Source: Polaromonas sp. YR568
GTDB lineage: Bacteria > Pseudomonadota > Gammaproteobacteria > Burkholderiales > Burkholderiaceae_C
Assembly (NCBI RefSeq): GCF_900116715.1
Contig: NZ_FPBM01000001.1
Coordinates: 622,784-686,783 of the forward strand
Direction: 5' to 3'
DNA: 64,000 nucleotides
Both the position numbers and the translations under genes were made by a program. Shown in pieces: positions 7,460 through 15,215 of this stretch. Within the stretch, counting starts at the first letter, position 1. Every line of letters starts with the position of its first letter. Below the pieces are notes generated by a model. That model was not told where the DNA came from. It ran no database searches and was given only the letters and a program-made list of their open reading frames with translations.

Positions 7460-8728
7460 ATGTCCGTCCCCTCTCCGTCCTCCCCGCACGCCGCCCCTCT
7501 CGAGGCGGCCACACCCGCCCCCATGTCGACCGGGCTGATCGTGCTGATTTTGTCGATGCTGCTGGGCATACAGCCCGTCACCACCGACCTCTACCTGCCG
7601 GCTCTGCCCGCACTCACCGAAGGCTTTGGCGCGGCCATGTCGCAGGCCCAGCTCACGCTCAGCGCACTTTTGCTGGCCTTCGGCGCTTCGCAACTGATCT
7701 GGGGCCCGCTGTCTGACCGTTTTGGCCGCCGGCCCATCCTGCTGTGGGGCCTGGCAGCCTACACCCTCGCCTCGATCGGCAGCACGCTGGCGCCGTCAAT
7801 GGCGCTGCTCATCGTCTGGCGCATCGTGCAGGGCGCGGCCATGGGCGCGGTGGTGATGTGTGCGCGCGCCATCGTGCGCGACCTGTACCACCCACTCGAA
7901 GGCGCGCGTGTCATGTCCAAAGGCCTGAGCGGCCTGGGCGTGCTGGCCTGCATCTGCGCGCCGCTGGGCGGCGTGCTGTCGCAGCTCTATGGCTGGCGCA
8001 TCGCCCTGGCGGCGCTGGCTGTGTTCGGCGCCGCCACGCTGGCCCTGGTCGGCCTGCGCTTTCAGGAGTCCCTGGCGCAGAAAAACCCCAACGCACTGCA
8101 GCCGCTGACGCTGTTTCGCACCTGGCTGCACATTCTGCGCAACCCCACCTTCCTGGCCTTCTCGGCCCTCACGGCGGCTTCCTACGGCGGGCTGTTCACC
8201 TTTCTGGCGACCTCGTCCTTTGTTTTCATCAAGGTGCTGGGCCTGAGCAAAACCGGCTACGGCCTGGTGATGTTTTCGATGTGCTTTTGCTACCTCACCG
8301 GCACTTTCATCTGCCGGCGCCTGCTGCCGCGCTTTGGCGTGCGGCGCTCGGTGGCCATCGCCGCCTGCCTGAGCCTGACGGCTGGCACCACCATGGGTGT
8401 GCTGGCGCTGTTCGGCATACAAAACGTCTGGGCCATCATGCTGCCCTTTTACCTCTTCATGCTGGGCCACGGCGTGCACCAGCCCTGCGGCCAGAGCGGC
8501 GCTGTCGGCCCCTTCCCGCAGGCGGCGGGCGCGGCTTCTGCGCTCAACGGTTTCCTGATGATGCTGGTGGCTTTTGCCATGGGTGGCTGGCTGGGCACCC
8601 ATATGGACGGCACGGTGCGCCCGCTGACACACGGCATCTGGATGTGGAGCGTGCTGATCGCAACGGCGGCCTGGACGGTGGTGCAGAAATACGGCGAGCC
8701 TGCGCATGAGGCCGCCGCAAAAACCTGA
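7460..8728 (+). CDS. Bcr/CflA-type MFS drug efflux transporter
   Basis: A 422-residue major facilitator with about 12 membrane segments. The first helix carries QPVTTDLYLPALPAL and loop 2-3 carries DRFGRRPILLWGL, both typical of the DHA1 Bcr/CflA group that exports drugs such as bicyclomycin, and sometimes sulfonamides or dipeptides. The N-terminal 25 residues are Ser/Pro/Ala-rich and cytoplasmic. The start MSVPSPSS is chosen because the longer frame runs back into the hydrolase gene. It is followed by miaA with an 18-base gap, so the two are likely cotranscribed. Confidence 0.88.
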   Translation: MSVPSPSSPHAAPLEAATPAPMSTGLIVLILSMLLGIQPVTTDLYLPALPALTEGFGAAMSQAQLTLSALLLAFGASQLIWGPLSDRFGRRPILLWGLAAYTLASIGSTLAPSMALLIVWRIVQGAAMGAVVMCARAIVRDLYHPLEGARVMSKGLSGLGVLACICAPLGGVLSQLYGWRIALAALAVFGAATLALVGLRFQESLAQKNPNALQPLTLFRTWLHILRNPTFLAFSALTAASYGGLFTFLATSSFVFIKVLGLSKTGYGLVMFSMCFCYLTGTFICRRLLPRFGVRRSVAIAACLSLTAGTTMGVLALFGIQNVWAIMLPFYLFMLGHGVHQPCGQSGAVGPFPQAAGAASALNGFLMMLVAFAMGGWLGTHMDGTVRPLTHGIWMWSVLIATAAWTVVQKYGEPAHEAAAKT

Positions 8729-8746
8729 TACCGGGGCGGAAAGCAC

Positions 8747-9706
8747 GTGAGCGCACCCTACATCTGCATCGCCGGGCCCACCGCATCGGGCAAGACCGCG
8801 GCCGCCATGGCCATTGCCCGGCAGTACGAGGTCGAGATCATCAGCGTCGATTCGGCCCTGGTGTACCGTGGCATGGACATCGGCACCGCCAAGCCCACGC
8901 CGGATGAACTCGCGGCTGTGCCGCACCACCTGATCGATATCCGCGACCCGTTGCAGGCCTACAGCGCCGCCGAGTTTGTGGCCGATGCGAACCGCCTGAT
9001 TGAAGAGATCACCGTGCGCGGCAAGCTGCCGATGCTGGTGGGCGGCACCATGCTGTACTTCAAGGCGCTGTTTGACGGGCTGGACGACATGCCCAAGGCC
9101 GACCCTGCCGTGCGCGCCGCGCTGGCTGATGAAGCCGTGGCCAAAGGCTGGCCTGCGCTGCATGCGGAACTTGCGCGCGTGGACCCTGCCACGGCTGCGC
9201 GGCTCGCGCCCAACGACTCGCAGCGTATCTCTCGCGCGTTGGAGGTGTTTCGTGTGTCGGGCCAGCCGCTGTCATTCTTCCACCAGCAGGGCGCCCTCAA
9301 AAAAGAAGCGGCTAACGCCAGCCCTGCGGCAACTGCAAGCCTGATTTCCCTTGAACCCCAAGACCGCGCCTGGCTGCACGAACGCATCGCGCAGCGTTTT
9401 GACGCCATGCTGGCAGCCGGCTTTGTGGATGAAGTGAAAGCCTTGCGTGCGCGCGGCGACCTGAACCCCGACCTGCCGTCCATGCGCTGCGTCGGTTACC
9501 GCCAGGCATGGGAAGCCCTTGATCACGTTTATCCAATGAGCGAGCTGCGCGACAAAGGCATCTTCGCCACGCGCCAGCTGGCCAAACGCCAGATCACCTG
9601 GCTGCGCTCCATGCCGCAGCGCCATGTGGTGGCCTGCGATGGTGACAAACCTGTGACAGAGGTGCTGCACCAAATCGCACAGCTTATGAATGCGGCCAGG
9701 CGCTAG
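8747..9706 (+). CDS. miaA: tRNA dimethylallyltransferase MiaA
   Basis: Transfers a dimethylallyl group to N6 of A37 in tRNAs that read codons starting with U. The 319-residue protein shows the P-loop GPTASGKT (10-17), the [16 protein letters not shown] stretch, the PHHLID motif, [11 protein letters not shown] and the C-terminal [12 protein letters not shown]. The start codon is GTG, preceded by GGGGCGGA. Proximity to mutL (two genes upstream) echoes the mutL-miaA order of other proteobacteria, with a hydrolase and an MFS gene lying between. Confidence 0.96.
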   Translation: MSAPYICIAGPTASGKTAAAMAIARQYEVEIISVDSALVYRGMDIGTAKPTPDELAAVPHHLIDIRDPLQAYSAAEFVADANRLIEEITVRGKLPMLVGGTMLYFKALFDGLDDMPKADPAVRAALADEAVAKGWPALHAELARVDPATAARLAPNDSQRISRALEVFRVSGQPLSFFHQQGALKKEAANASPAATASLISLEPQDRAWLHERIAQRFDAMLAAGFVDEVKALRARGDLNPDLPSMRCVGYRQAWEALDHVYPMSELRDKGIFATRQLAKRQITWLRSMPQRHVVACDGDKPVTEVLHQIAQLMNAARR

Positions 9707-9861
9707 CCCTGCTTGATAAGCCCCGGCATAGCTGCAAGAATGGGGCGCGCTTTATTTCTCCCCGTGTCTTTTATTGACTCTTGTTGATCCCTGAAGCGAA
9801 GCGAAGTGAAGCGCACCTGCCTTGCCTGCCTGAAGTTTTCATAACAAAAGGAGAGTGCATC

Positions 9862-11319
9862 ATGGAGCTGTCACCCTTTGCCAACGCCCTGCAAGCCAGC
9901 CTGGGCGCACACATTCCCCGAATCCTCGGCGCCGTCGCAATCTTTGCCTTGGGCTGGCTGCTGGCCGTTGCAGCCCGCGCGGGCATGCGGCGCCTGCTGG
10001 GGCTGCTCAAGGTCAATGTGCGCATCGAAGAAAGCTCGGGCGTGCAGATGGACGCCGAGTCGCCAATTGCCGCCGGCGTATTCTGGCTGGTGCTGCTGGC
10101 CACGCTGATCGCGGTGCTCAATGTGCTGGATCTTTCGTTGCTGACCAACCCCTTCGCTGCCATGATGAGCGACATCATCGGCTACCTGCCCAAGCTGCTG
10201 GCCGGCGTGGTGCTCTCGCTGATCGCCTGGCTGCTGGCCACCGTGCTGCGGGCACTGGCCACACGGGCGCTGGCCATGACCACGCTGGACGACAAGCTGG
10301 CCAGCGAAGCCGGCATGGCGCCCATGAGCCGCAATGTCGGCAACGTGCTGTTCTGGCTGGTCATATTGATGCTGCTGCCGGCGATTCTCAATGCCTTTGA
10401 GCTCAATGCCCTGCTGGGGCCGGTGACGCTCATGCTCAACCAGCTGCTGGGCATGGTGCCCAGCGCCTTCGCGGCTCTGCTGATCGCGGGGGTTGGTTAT
10501 GTGGTGGGTCGGGTGCTGAGCGGCCTGGTCAGCAACCTGCTGGCGGCGGCCGGCACCGACCGCATCAACCAGCGCATAGGCCTGGACGGCTCCATCCGCC
10601 TGTCGTCCCTGGCCGGCACGCTGGTGTTTATCTTTGTGTTTGTGCCCTCGTTGATCGCCGCGCTCGACGCGCTCAAGATCGAAGCCATCTCGCGGCCCGC
10701 CTCGCAGATGCTCAGCCTGATGTTCGCGGCCGTGCCGCGCATCGTGGCTGCCTCGGTGATCCTGCTGCTGACCTGGTATGTGGCGCGCTTTGCCTCGCGC
10801 CTGCTCGCCAGTCTGCTGGAAAGCGCCGGCGCCGACAACCTGCCGCAAAAGATGGGTGTGCAGCATTTGCTATCGGGCGCCGGCCGGCCGTCGCGCCTGG
10901 CTTCCACCCTGCTGATGTTTTTCGCCATGCTGTTCGCCGCTACCGAGGCAGCCGGCCAGCTCGGCTTTGAGCAGGTAGGCGTGATGGTGGCCTCCTTCAT
11001 CCGCTTCGGCGCCGACATCCTGCTGGGCGGCGCGATTCTGGCCGTGGGTTTCTGGATTTCCAACCTCGCCTTCGATGCCATCCACAAAGCCAGCGGCAAA
11101 CACACGTCAGGGCTGGCCGGCATCGCCCGCGTGGCCATCCTCGGGCTGGTGATCGCCATGGGCCTGCGCGCCATGGGCATCGCCAACGAAATCGTGCACC
11201 TGGCTTTTGGCCTCACGCTGGGCGCGGTGGCCGTGGCAGTGGCGCTGTCTTTCGGGCTCGGCGGGCGCGAAGCGGCCGGCAAGCTGATGGCGCAGTGGCT
11301 CGAACGCTGGAGGGAGTAG
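9862..11319 (+). CDS. mechanosensitive-channel-like protein with repeated TM helices
   Basis: A 485-residue integral membrane protein built of about five repeats of a conserved TM-helix unit of the kind found in small-conductance mechanosensitive channel relatives. Examples are HIPRILGAVAIFALGWLLA, YLPKLLAGVVLSLIAWLLA, MVPSAFAALLIAGVGYVVG, AVPRIVAASVILLLTWYVA and a weaker RFGADILLGGAILAVGFWI. The classical MscS beta domain is not evident; the C-terminus ends with a Gly-rich LSFGLGGREAAGKL segment that recalls the pore-lining helix end. GGAGAG precedes the ATG, which sets the start 27 codons inside a longer frame. Likely role: osmotic or ion balance. Confidence 0.8.
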   Translation: MELSPFANALQASLGAHIPRILGAVAIFALGWLLAVAARAGMRRLLGLLKVNVRIEESSGVQMDAESPIAAGVFWLVLLATLIAVLNVLDLSLLTNPFAAMMSDIIGYLPKLLAGVVLSLIAWLLATVLRALATRALAMTTLDDKLASEAGMAPMSRNVGNVLFWLVILMLLPAILNAFELNALLGPVTLMLNQLLGMVPSAFAALLIAGVGYVVGRVLSGLVSNLLAAAGTDRINQRIGLDGSIRLSSLAGTLVFIFVFVPSLIAALDALKIEAISRPASQMLSLMFAAVPRIVAASVILLLTWYVARFASRLLASLLESAGADNLPQKMGVQHLLSGAGRPSRLASTLLMFFAMLFAATEAAGQLGFEQVGVMVASFIRFGADILLGGAILAVGFWISNLAFDAIHKASGKHTSGLAGIARVAILGLVIAMGLRAMGIANEIVHLAFGLTLGAVAVAVALSFGLGGREAAGKLMAQWLERWRE

Positions 11320-11321
11320 AG

Positions 11322-11542
11322 CCCCCACGGTCGCTCACTTCGTGTAGCTCCCTGCCCCCCGAGGGGGCCGCTGCGCCTGCGGCCCGGCAAAGCCGGTTCC
11401 GCGGCCCCTGCTGGGTTGAAGAGTTCTTTGGGCGCGAACAGCGAGGGGATTTCACCAGTGGGGGCCGAGGGTCCGGCTTTGCCGGCCCCAGGCGCCGCCC
11501 CTGAGGGGGGACAGGCTACACGTAGTGAGCCTGGGCGGGGGG
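11322..11542. repeat. nested palindromic intergenic repeat (Comamonadaceae-type)
   Basis: About 220 bp of non-coding DNA with two nested inverted repeats. Outer arms at 11322-11365 and 11498-11542 share GCTCACT-(T/A)-CGTGTAGC and runs of C/G. Inner arms are GGCCCGGCAAAGCCGG (11381-11396) and its near complement at about 11473-11488. The element fills the gap between the channel gene and the ABC ATPase, whose start codon is 12 bases beyond the right arm. I recall similar elements scattered in Comamonadaceae genomes; copy number cannot be checked here. Confidence 0.7.
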
Positions 11543-11554
11543 TACGATCTAGCC

Positions 11555-12199
11555 ATGCTGCAAGTCCGCCACCTCGCCAAACGTTATCTCAACACCCCTG
11601 TCTTTTCCAATGTTTCGCTCGATGTAGCACCGGGCGAGTTTGTGGCCATCGTCGGTGAATCAGGTGTAGGCAAGTCCACGCTGCTCAATTGCATGGCCGG
11701 GCTAGACAGCTGGGACGAAGGCTCGGTGCAGCTCAATGGCCAGGATCTGGACACGCTGAGTGATGACGCTCGCGCCTTGTTGCGCCGCCGCCATGTGGGT
11801 TTTGTGTTTCAGGCTTTTCATGTGTTGCCGCACCTGGATGTGGCGCAGAACGTGGCGCTTCCGCTGCTGCTGCTGAATCAACCTGACGACGCGCGGGTAA
11901 AAGCCATGCTGGATGCGGTGGGCCTTAACGGCCTGGGCGCCCGCCTGCCGCAGCAGCTGAGCGGCGGGCAGTTGCAGCGCGTGGCGATTGCGCGGGCGCT
12001 GGTGCACCGGCCCAGCCTGCTGCTGGCCGATGAGCCCACCGGCAACCTGGACCCGGCCACAGCGGCACTGGTGATGGATGCGTTGATTGCGCAGACGCGT
12101 GAGCAAGGCGCATCCATGGTGCTGGTAACTCACTCCGAAGCAGCCGCCGCGCGCGCCGACCGCAGGCTGCATCTCAGCGCCAGCGGCATCTCAGCCTGA
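11555..12199 (+). CDS. LolD-like ABC transporter ATP-binding protein
   Basis: A 214-residue ATPase of the MacB/LolD class that energises FtsX-type permeases. Walker A is GESGVGKST (34-42), the signature [15 protein letters not shown], Walker B LLLADEPT, and the H-loop His is in [10 protein letters not shown]. The start [11 protein letters not shown] is chosen by family alignment; the longer frame would run into the upstream repeat. No permease is adjacent, but an FtsX-type permease lies 3 kb downstream on the same strand and is the likely partner. Separation of ATPase and permease by two unrelated genes is unusual for this family. Confidence 0.9.
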   Translation: MLQVRHLAKRYLNTPVFSNVSLDVAPGEFVAIVGESGVGKSTLLNCMAGLDSWDEGSVQLNGQDLDTLSDDARALLRRRHVGFVFQAFHVLPHLDVAQNVALPLLLLNQPDDARVKAMLDAVGLNGLGARLPQQLSGGQLQRVAIARALVHRPSLLLADEPTGNLDPATAALVMDALIAQTREQGASMVLVTHSEAAAARADRRLHLSASGISA

Positions 12200-12209
12200 A
12201 GAGCCCCTT

Positions 12210-13178
12210 TTAGCGGCCGGCCAGCAACTCGGCGTAGCGCGCCATGTCGACGTTGCCGCCGCTCACGATCACGCCGATACGCTCGCCTTTGCCCGCGCCG
12301 CCTTCCAGCGCGGCGCAGGCAGCGGCAAATGCCAGGCCACCGGTCGGCTCGACCACCATCTTCATCCGCTCGGCAAAAAAGCGCATGGCTTCCACCAGTT
12401 GCGCATCACTCACGGTGAAGATGTCGTCCACATCGCGGCGGATGATGCCGAAGGTGTACTCGCCCAGGTGCTGGGTCTGTGCGCCGTCGGCAATGGTTTT
12501 GGGCGTGGCGATGTGCACGATGCTGCCGGTGCGCAGCGACTGCTGGCCATCGTTGCCCGCTTCGGGTTCGACACCATAGATCTTGCACTTGGGCGCCAGC
12601 GCCCGCGCGGACAGCGCCGAGCCGCTGGTCAACCCGCCGCCGCCCAGGCAGATGTAGAGGCGATCCAGCGGGCCGGTTTCTTCCAGCAGCTCTTTGGCTG
12701 CCGTGCCCTGGCCGGCGATCACGTCGGGGTGGTCATAGGGCGGGATCAGCGTCATGCCGCGCTCCGCGGCCAGGCCCTTGGTCAAGGCCTCGCGGTCTTC
12801 GGTGAAGCGGTCATACAGCACCACCTCGGCGCCGTAGCCGCGCGTGGCGGCCAGCTTGGCGGCGGGCGCGTCTTGCGGCATCACGATGACGGCGGGCATG
12901 CCCAGCATGCGCGCCGACAGGGCCACTGCCTGCGCATGGTTGCCCGATGAGAAGGCGATCGCACCGGCCTTGCGCTGCGCCGCATCAAACTTCGACAAGG
13001 CATTAAAGGCGCCGCGAAACTTGAAGGCGCCCATGCGCTGGAAGTTCTCGCATTTGAAGAAAAACTTTGCGCCCCAGCGGGCGTCGGCTGTGGCCGATTG
13101 CAGTACGGGGGTGTGGTGCGCGTGGCCTTTGATCCGCGCGGCGGCGGCAATCACGTCGTCATAGGTAGGCAGTTGCAT
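12210..13178 (-). CDS. PLP-dependent threonine/serine dehydratase family protein
   Basis: A 322-residue fold-type II PLP enzyme with the Schiff-base lysine in GAFKFRGA (Lys53), SSGNHAQ for substrate carboxylate binding and the Gly-rich phosphate loop GGGGLTSG. Its size and the lack of a C-terminal ACT domain match catabolic threonine dehydratase, serine racemase or threo-3-hydroxyaspartate ammonia-lyase rather than biosynthetic IlvA. It deaminates a hydroxy amino acid to a 2-oxo acid; which one is open. It is convergent with the ABC ATPase (10-base gap). Confidence 0.85.
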   Translation of the reverse strand: MQLPTYDDVIAAAARIKGHAHHTPVLQSATADARWGAKFFFKCENFQRMGAFKFRGAFNALSKFDAAQRKAGAIAFSSGNHAQAVALSARMLGMPAVIVMPQDAPAAKLAATRGYGAEVVLYDRFTEDREALTKGLAAERGMTLIPPYDHPDVIAGQGTAAKELLEETGPLDRLYICLGGGGLTSGSALSARALAPKCKIYGVEPEAGNDGQQSLRTGSIVHIATPKTIADGAQTQHLGEYTFGIIRRDVDDIFTVSDAQLVEAMRFFAERMKMVVEPTGGLAFAAACAALEGGAGKGERIGVIVSGGNVDMARYAELLAGR

Positions 13179-13308
13179 GGAGCGGTCTGGCTTTCTTCAG
13201 TAAGGCGTTCAGCAGTACGGTTGGGGATACGGGTCATGATAGCCGAGGCTCCCTTGCGAAGACCCCTTCGGCACGGCTTGCAGAGGGGCAGTTATAGTCA
13301 GCATCGCC

Positions 13309-15195
13309 ATGCCTGAAACCTCCTCTACCCCTCTGGAAATCACGCCCAGCCGCCTTCCTGACGACCTGGCCGCAGTGCAACACCTGATCAACCAGTCGCA
13401 GCCGCAGGCCGCCCATGCCGCGCTGGCCAGCGTGCTGCAGCAGCGCCCCAACGATGCACTGGTGCGCGTGTTTGCGGCCCTGGTTGCGCGCATGGGCAAG
13501 CAGTTCGCGCAAGGCCGCACGGAGGTCGAGTTGGCCCTCCAGCTCAACCCGCAGTTTTTCCCGGCCTGGATAGAGCTGGCCCGGCTGGAGCACGCCACCG
13601 GCCGGCTCGACGAAGCCGCCCTGGCCTTCAAGCAAGCCCATGAGCTGCTGCCGGACGCAGTCGACGGTTTGCTGGAGTGGTACGGCGTGCTCTATGACGC
13701 CAGGCGCTACGCCGAGTCCCTGCCGGTGATCGCGCTGCTGGCCGAGCGCCGGCCGGACGATGTGTCGGTGCGGCTTTACCTGGCTTCCACCCTGCAGCAG
13801 CTGGGCCGCCACGCCGAAGCGTCGGCGCTGTATGAGCCACTGCTGGCGCAGGCGGCGCAGTTTCCGCTCATGCTGAACAACTACGCGGCCGCCTTGATGA
13901 ATACCGGCCGGCAAAGCGAAGCCCTGCCTATCTTCCAGCAGGAAGTGGCGGCCCGCCCCGACAACACCCTGGCGCGCGTGAATCTTGCCACCTTGCTGAA
14001 AGAACGCTTTGATATTGACGCCGCGCAAGAGCAGCTGCGCACCGCCGCCGCGCAAGCGCCCCGCTACCCCATCGTGCACAACAACCTCGGCTTGCTGCTC
14101 AAGGAATACCAGCAGTGGGATGAAGCCGAAGCCTGCTTCAGGCGCGCGCTGGCCCTGGACGAAAACTACTTCGGCGCGCGCTGGAACCTGGCTATGCACC
14201 GTCTGCTGCGCGGCGACTTTGCCGAAGGCTGGCCGCTGCACGAGGCGCGCTGGGTGGGCGCACCCGAGTTGCGCCATCAGCCCAACGAATTGCCCAAACC
14301 CCGCTGGCGGGGCGAGCCCCTTGAGGGCAAGACACTGCTGGTGTGGAGTGAACAGGGCGCTGGCGACATCCTGCAGTTTGTGCGCTACCTGCCGCGCCTG
14401 GCCGAGCAGGTGCATGCCCAGGGCGGGCGGTTGCTGCTCAGTGCCAACAAGACGCTGCAGCCGCTGCTGAACGCCAGCTTCAAGGCCGTGCTGGACGCAC
14501 CCGTCATTGACGACACCGTGCCGCTGCCGCTGGCCGACTTTGACTGCCACTGCCCATTGCTCTCGCTGCCCCTGCACCTGGGTATAGGCGCCGGCGACCT
14601 TGCCGTGCCTGTGCCTTACCTCAAGCCCGCAACCGCGCGCGTGACCCACTGGAAAAAGCAGCTGGCCGAAGACCAGCAGCTGCGCGTGGGCCTGGCCTGG
14701 AGCGGCAGCCTCACGCACCAGCGCAACCCGCTGCGCGCCGTGGGCATTGATGCCTACACCCGCTTTGCGGACGTGCCGGGCGTGAGTTTTTACAACCTGC
14801 AGTTCGGCGCCGCAGCCGATGTGGCAAAGGCCCGCGAGGCCGGCCTGCCTTTGATCGATTTGACGCCGGAGATGGCCGACTTCAATGACTCCGCTGCCTT
14901 CATGTCGCAGCTGGACCTGGTCATCAGCGTCTGCACTTCGACCGCCCACCTGGCCGGCGCGCTGGGCAAGCCCTGCTGGGTGCCGCTGGATGTGAATCCG
15001 CACTGGGTCTGGATGCTGGAGAGCGAAGACAGCCCCTGGTACCCGCACACCCGGCTGTTCCGCCAGCCGGCTTACCGCCAGTGGGAGCCGGTGCTGGAAC
15101 GCCTGCATGCGGCCTTGCGAGAGTGGGCCGCCAATGGCGGGCAGGCGGCCAAGCCGGCCAAAGCACCCAAACCCGCCAAGCCCCGCAAAGGCTGA
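13309..15195 (+). CDS. TPR protein with glycosyltransferase-like C-terminal domain
   Basis: A 628-residue protein. Residues 1-290 are tetratricopeptide repeats (for example FFPAWIELARLEHATGRLDEAALAFKQ and VHNNLGLLLKEYQQWDEAEACFRRAL). Residues 300-600 resemble the heptosyltransferase/O-GlcNAc-transferase-like fold: LLVWSEQGAGDILQFVRYL, VGLAWSGS, and DLVISVCTSTAHLAGALGKPCWV, which is the usual nucleotide-sugar-side motif. A Lys/Pro/Ala-rich tail ends the protein. A role in protein or surface-polysaccharide glycosylation is plausible but unproven. The FtsX permease gene begins 20 bases later, so the two may be cotranscribed. Confidence 0.75.
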   Translation: MPETSSTPLEITPSRLPDDLAAVQHLINQSQPQAAHAALASVLQQRPNDALVRVFAALVARMGKQFAQGRTEVELALQLNPQFFPAWIELARLEHATGRLDEAALAFKQAHELLPDAVDGLLEWYGVLYDARRYAESLPVIALLAERRPDDVSVRLYLASTLQQLGRHAEASALYEPLLAQAAQFPLMLNNYAAALMNTGRQSEALPIFQQEVAARPDNTLARVNLATLLKERFDIDAAQEQLRTAAAQAPRYPIVHNNLGLLLKEYQQWDEAEACFRRALALDENYFGARWNLAMHRLLRGDFAEGWPLHEARWVGAPELRHQPNELPKPRWRGEPLEGKTLLVWSEQGAGDILQFVRYLPRLAEQVHAQGGRLLLSANKTLQPLLNASFKAVLDAPVIDDTVPLPLADFDCHCPLLSLPLHLGIGAGDLAVPVPYLKPATARVTHWKKQLAEDQQLRVGLAWSGSLTHQRNPLRAVGIDAYTRFADVPGVSFYNLQFGAAADVAKAREAGLPLIDLTPEMADFNDSAAFMSQLDLVISVCTSTAHLAGALGKPCWVPLDVNPHWVWMLESEDSPWYPHTRLFRQPAYRQWEPVLERLHAALREWAANGGQAAKPAKAPKPAKPRKG

Positions 15196-15215
15196 GCGGG
15201 CAACCGCATCCGGCT

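Noticed and set aside
9792..9815. Short GAAGC/GAAGT run before the channel gene
   Set aside because: Only three or four imperfect units; too short to call a tandem repeat with a role.
13234..15108. A 624-residue frame antisense to the TPR gene
   Set aside because: Gln/His/Arg-rich reading with no recognisable domain; the plus-strand TPR repeats and glycosyltransferase motifs explain the sequence.
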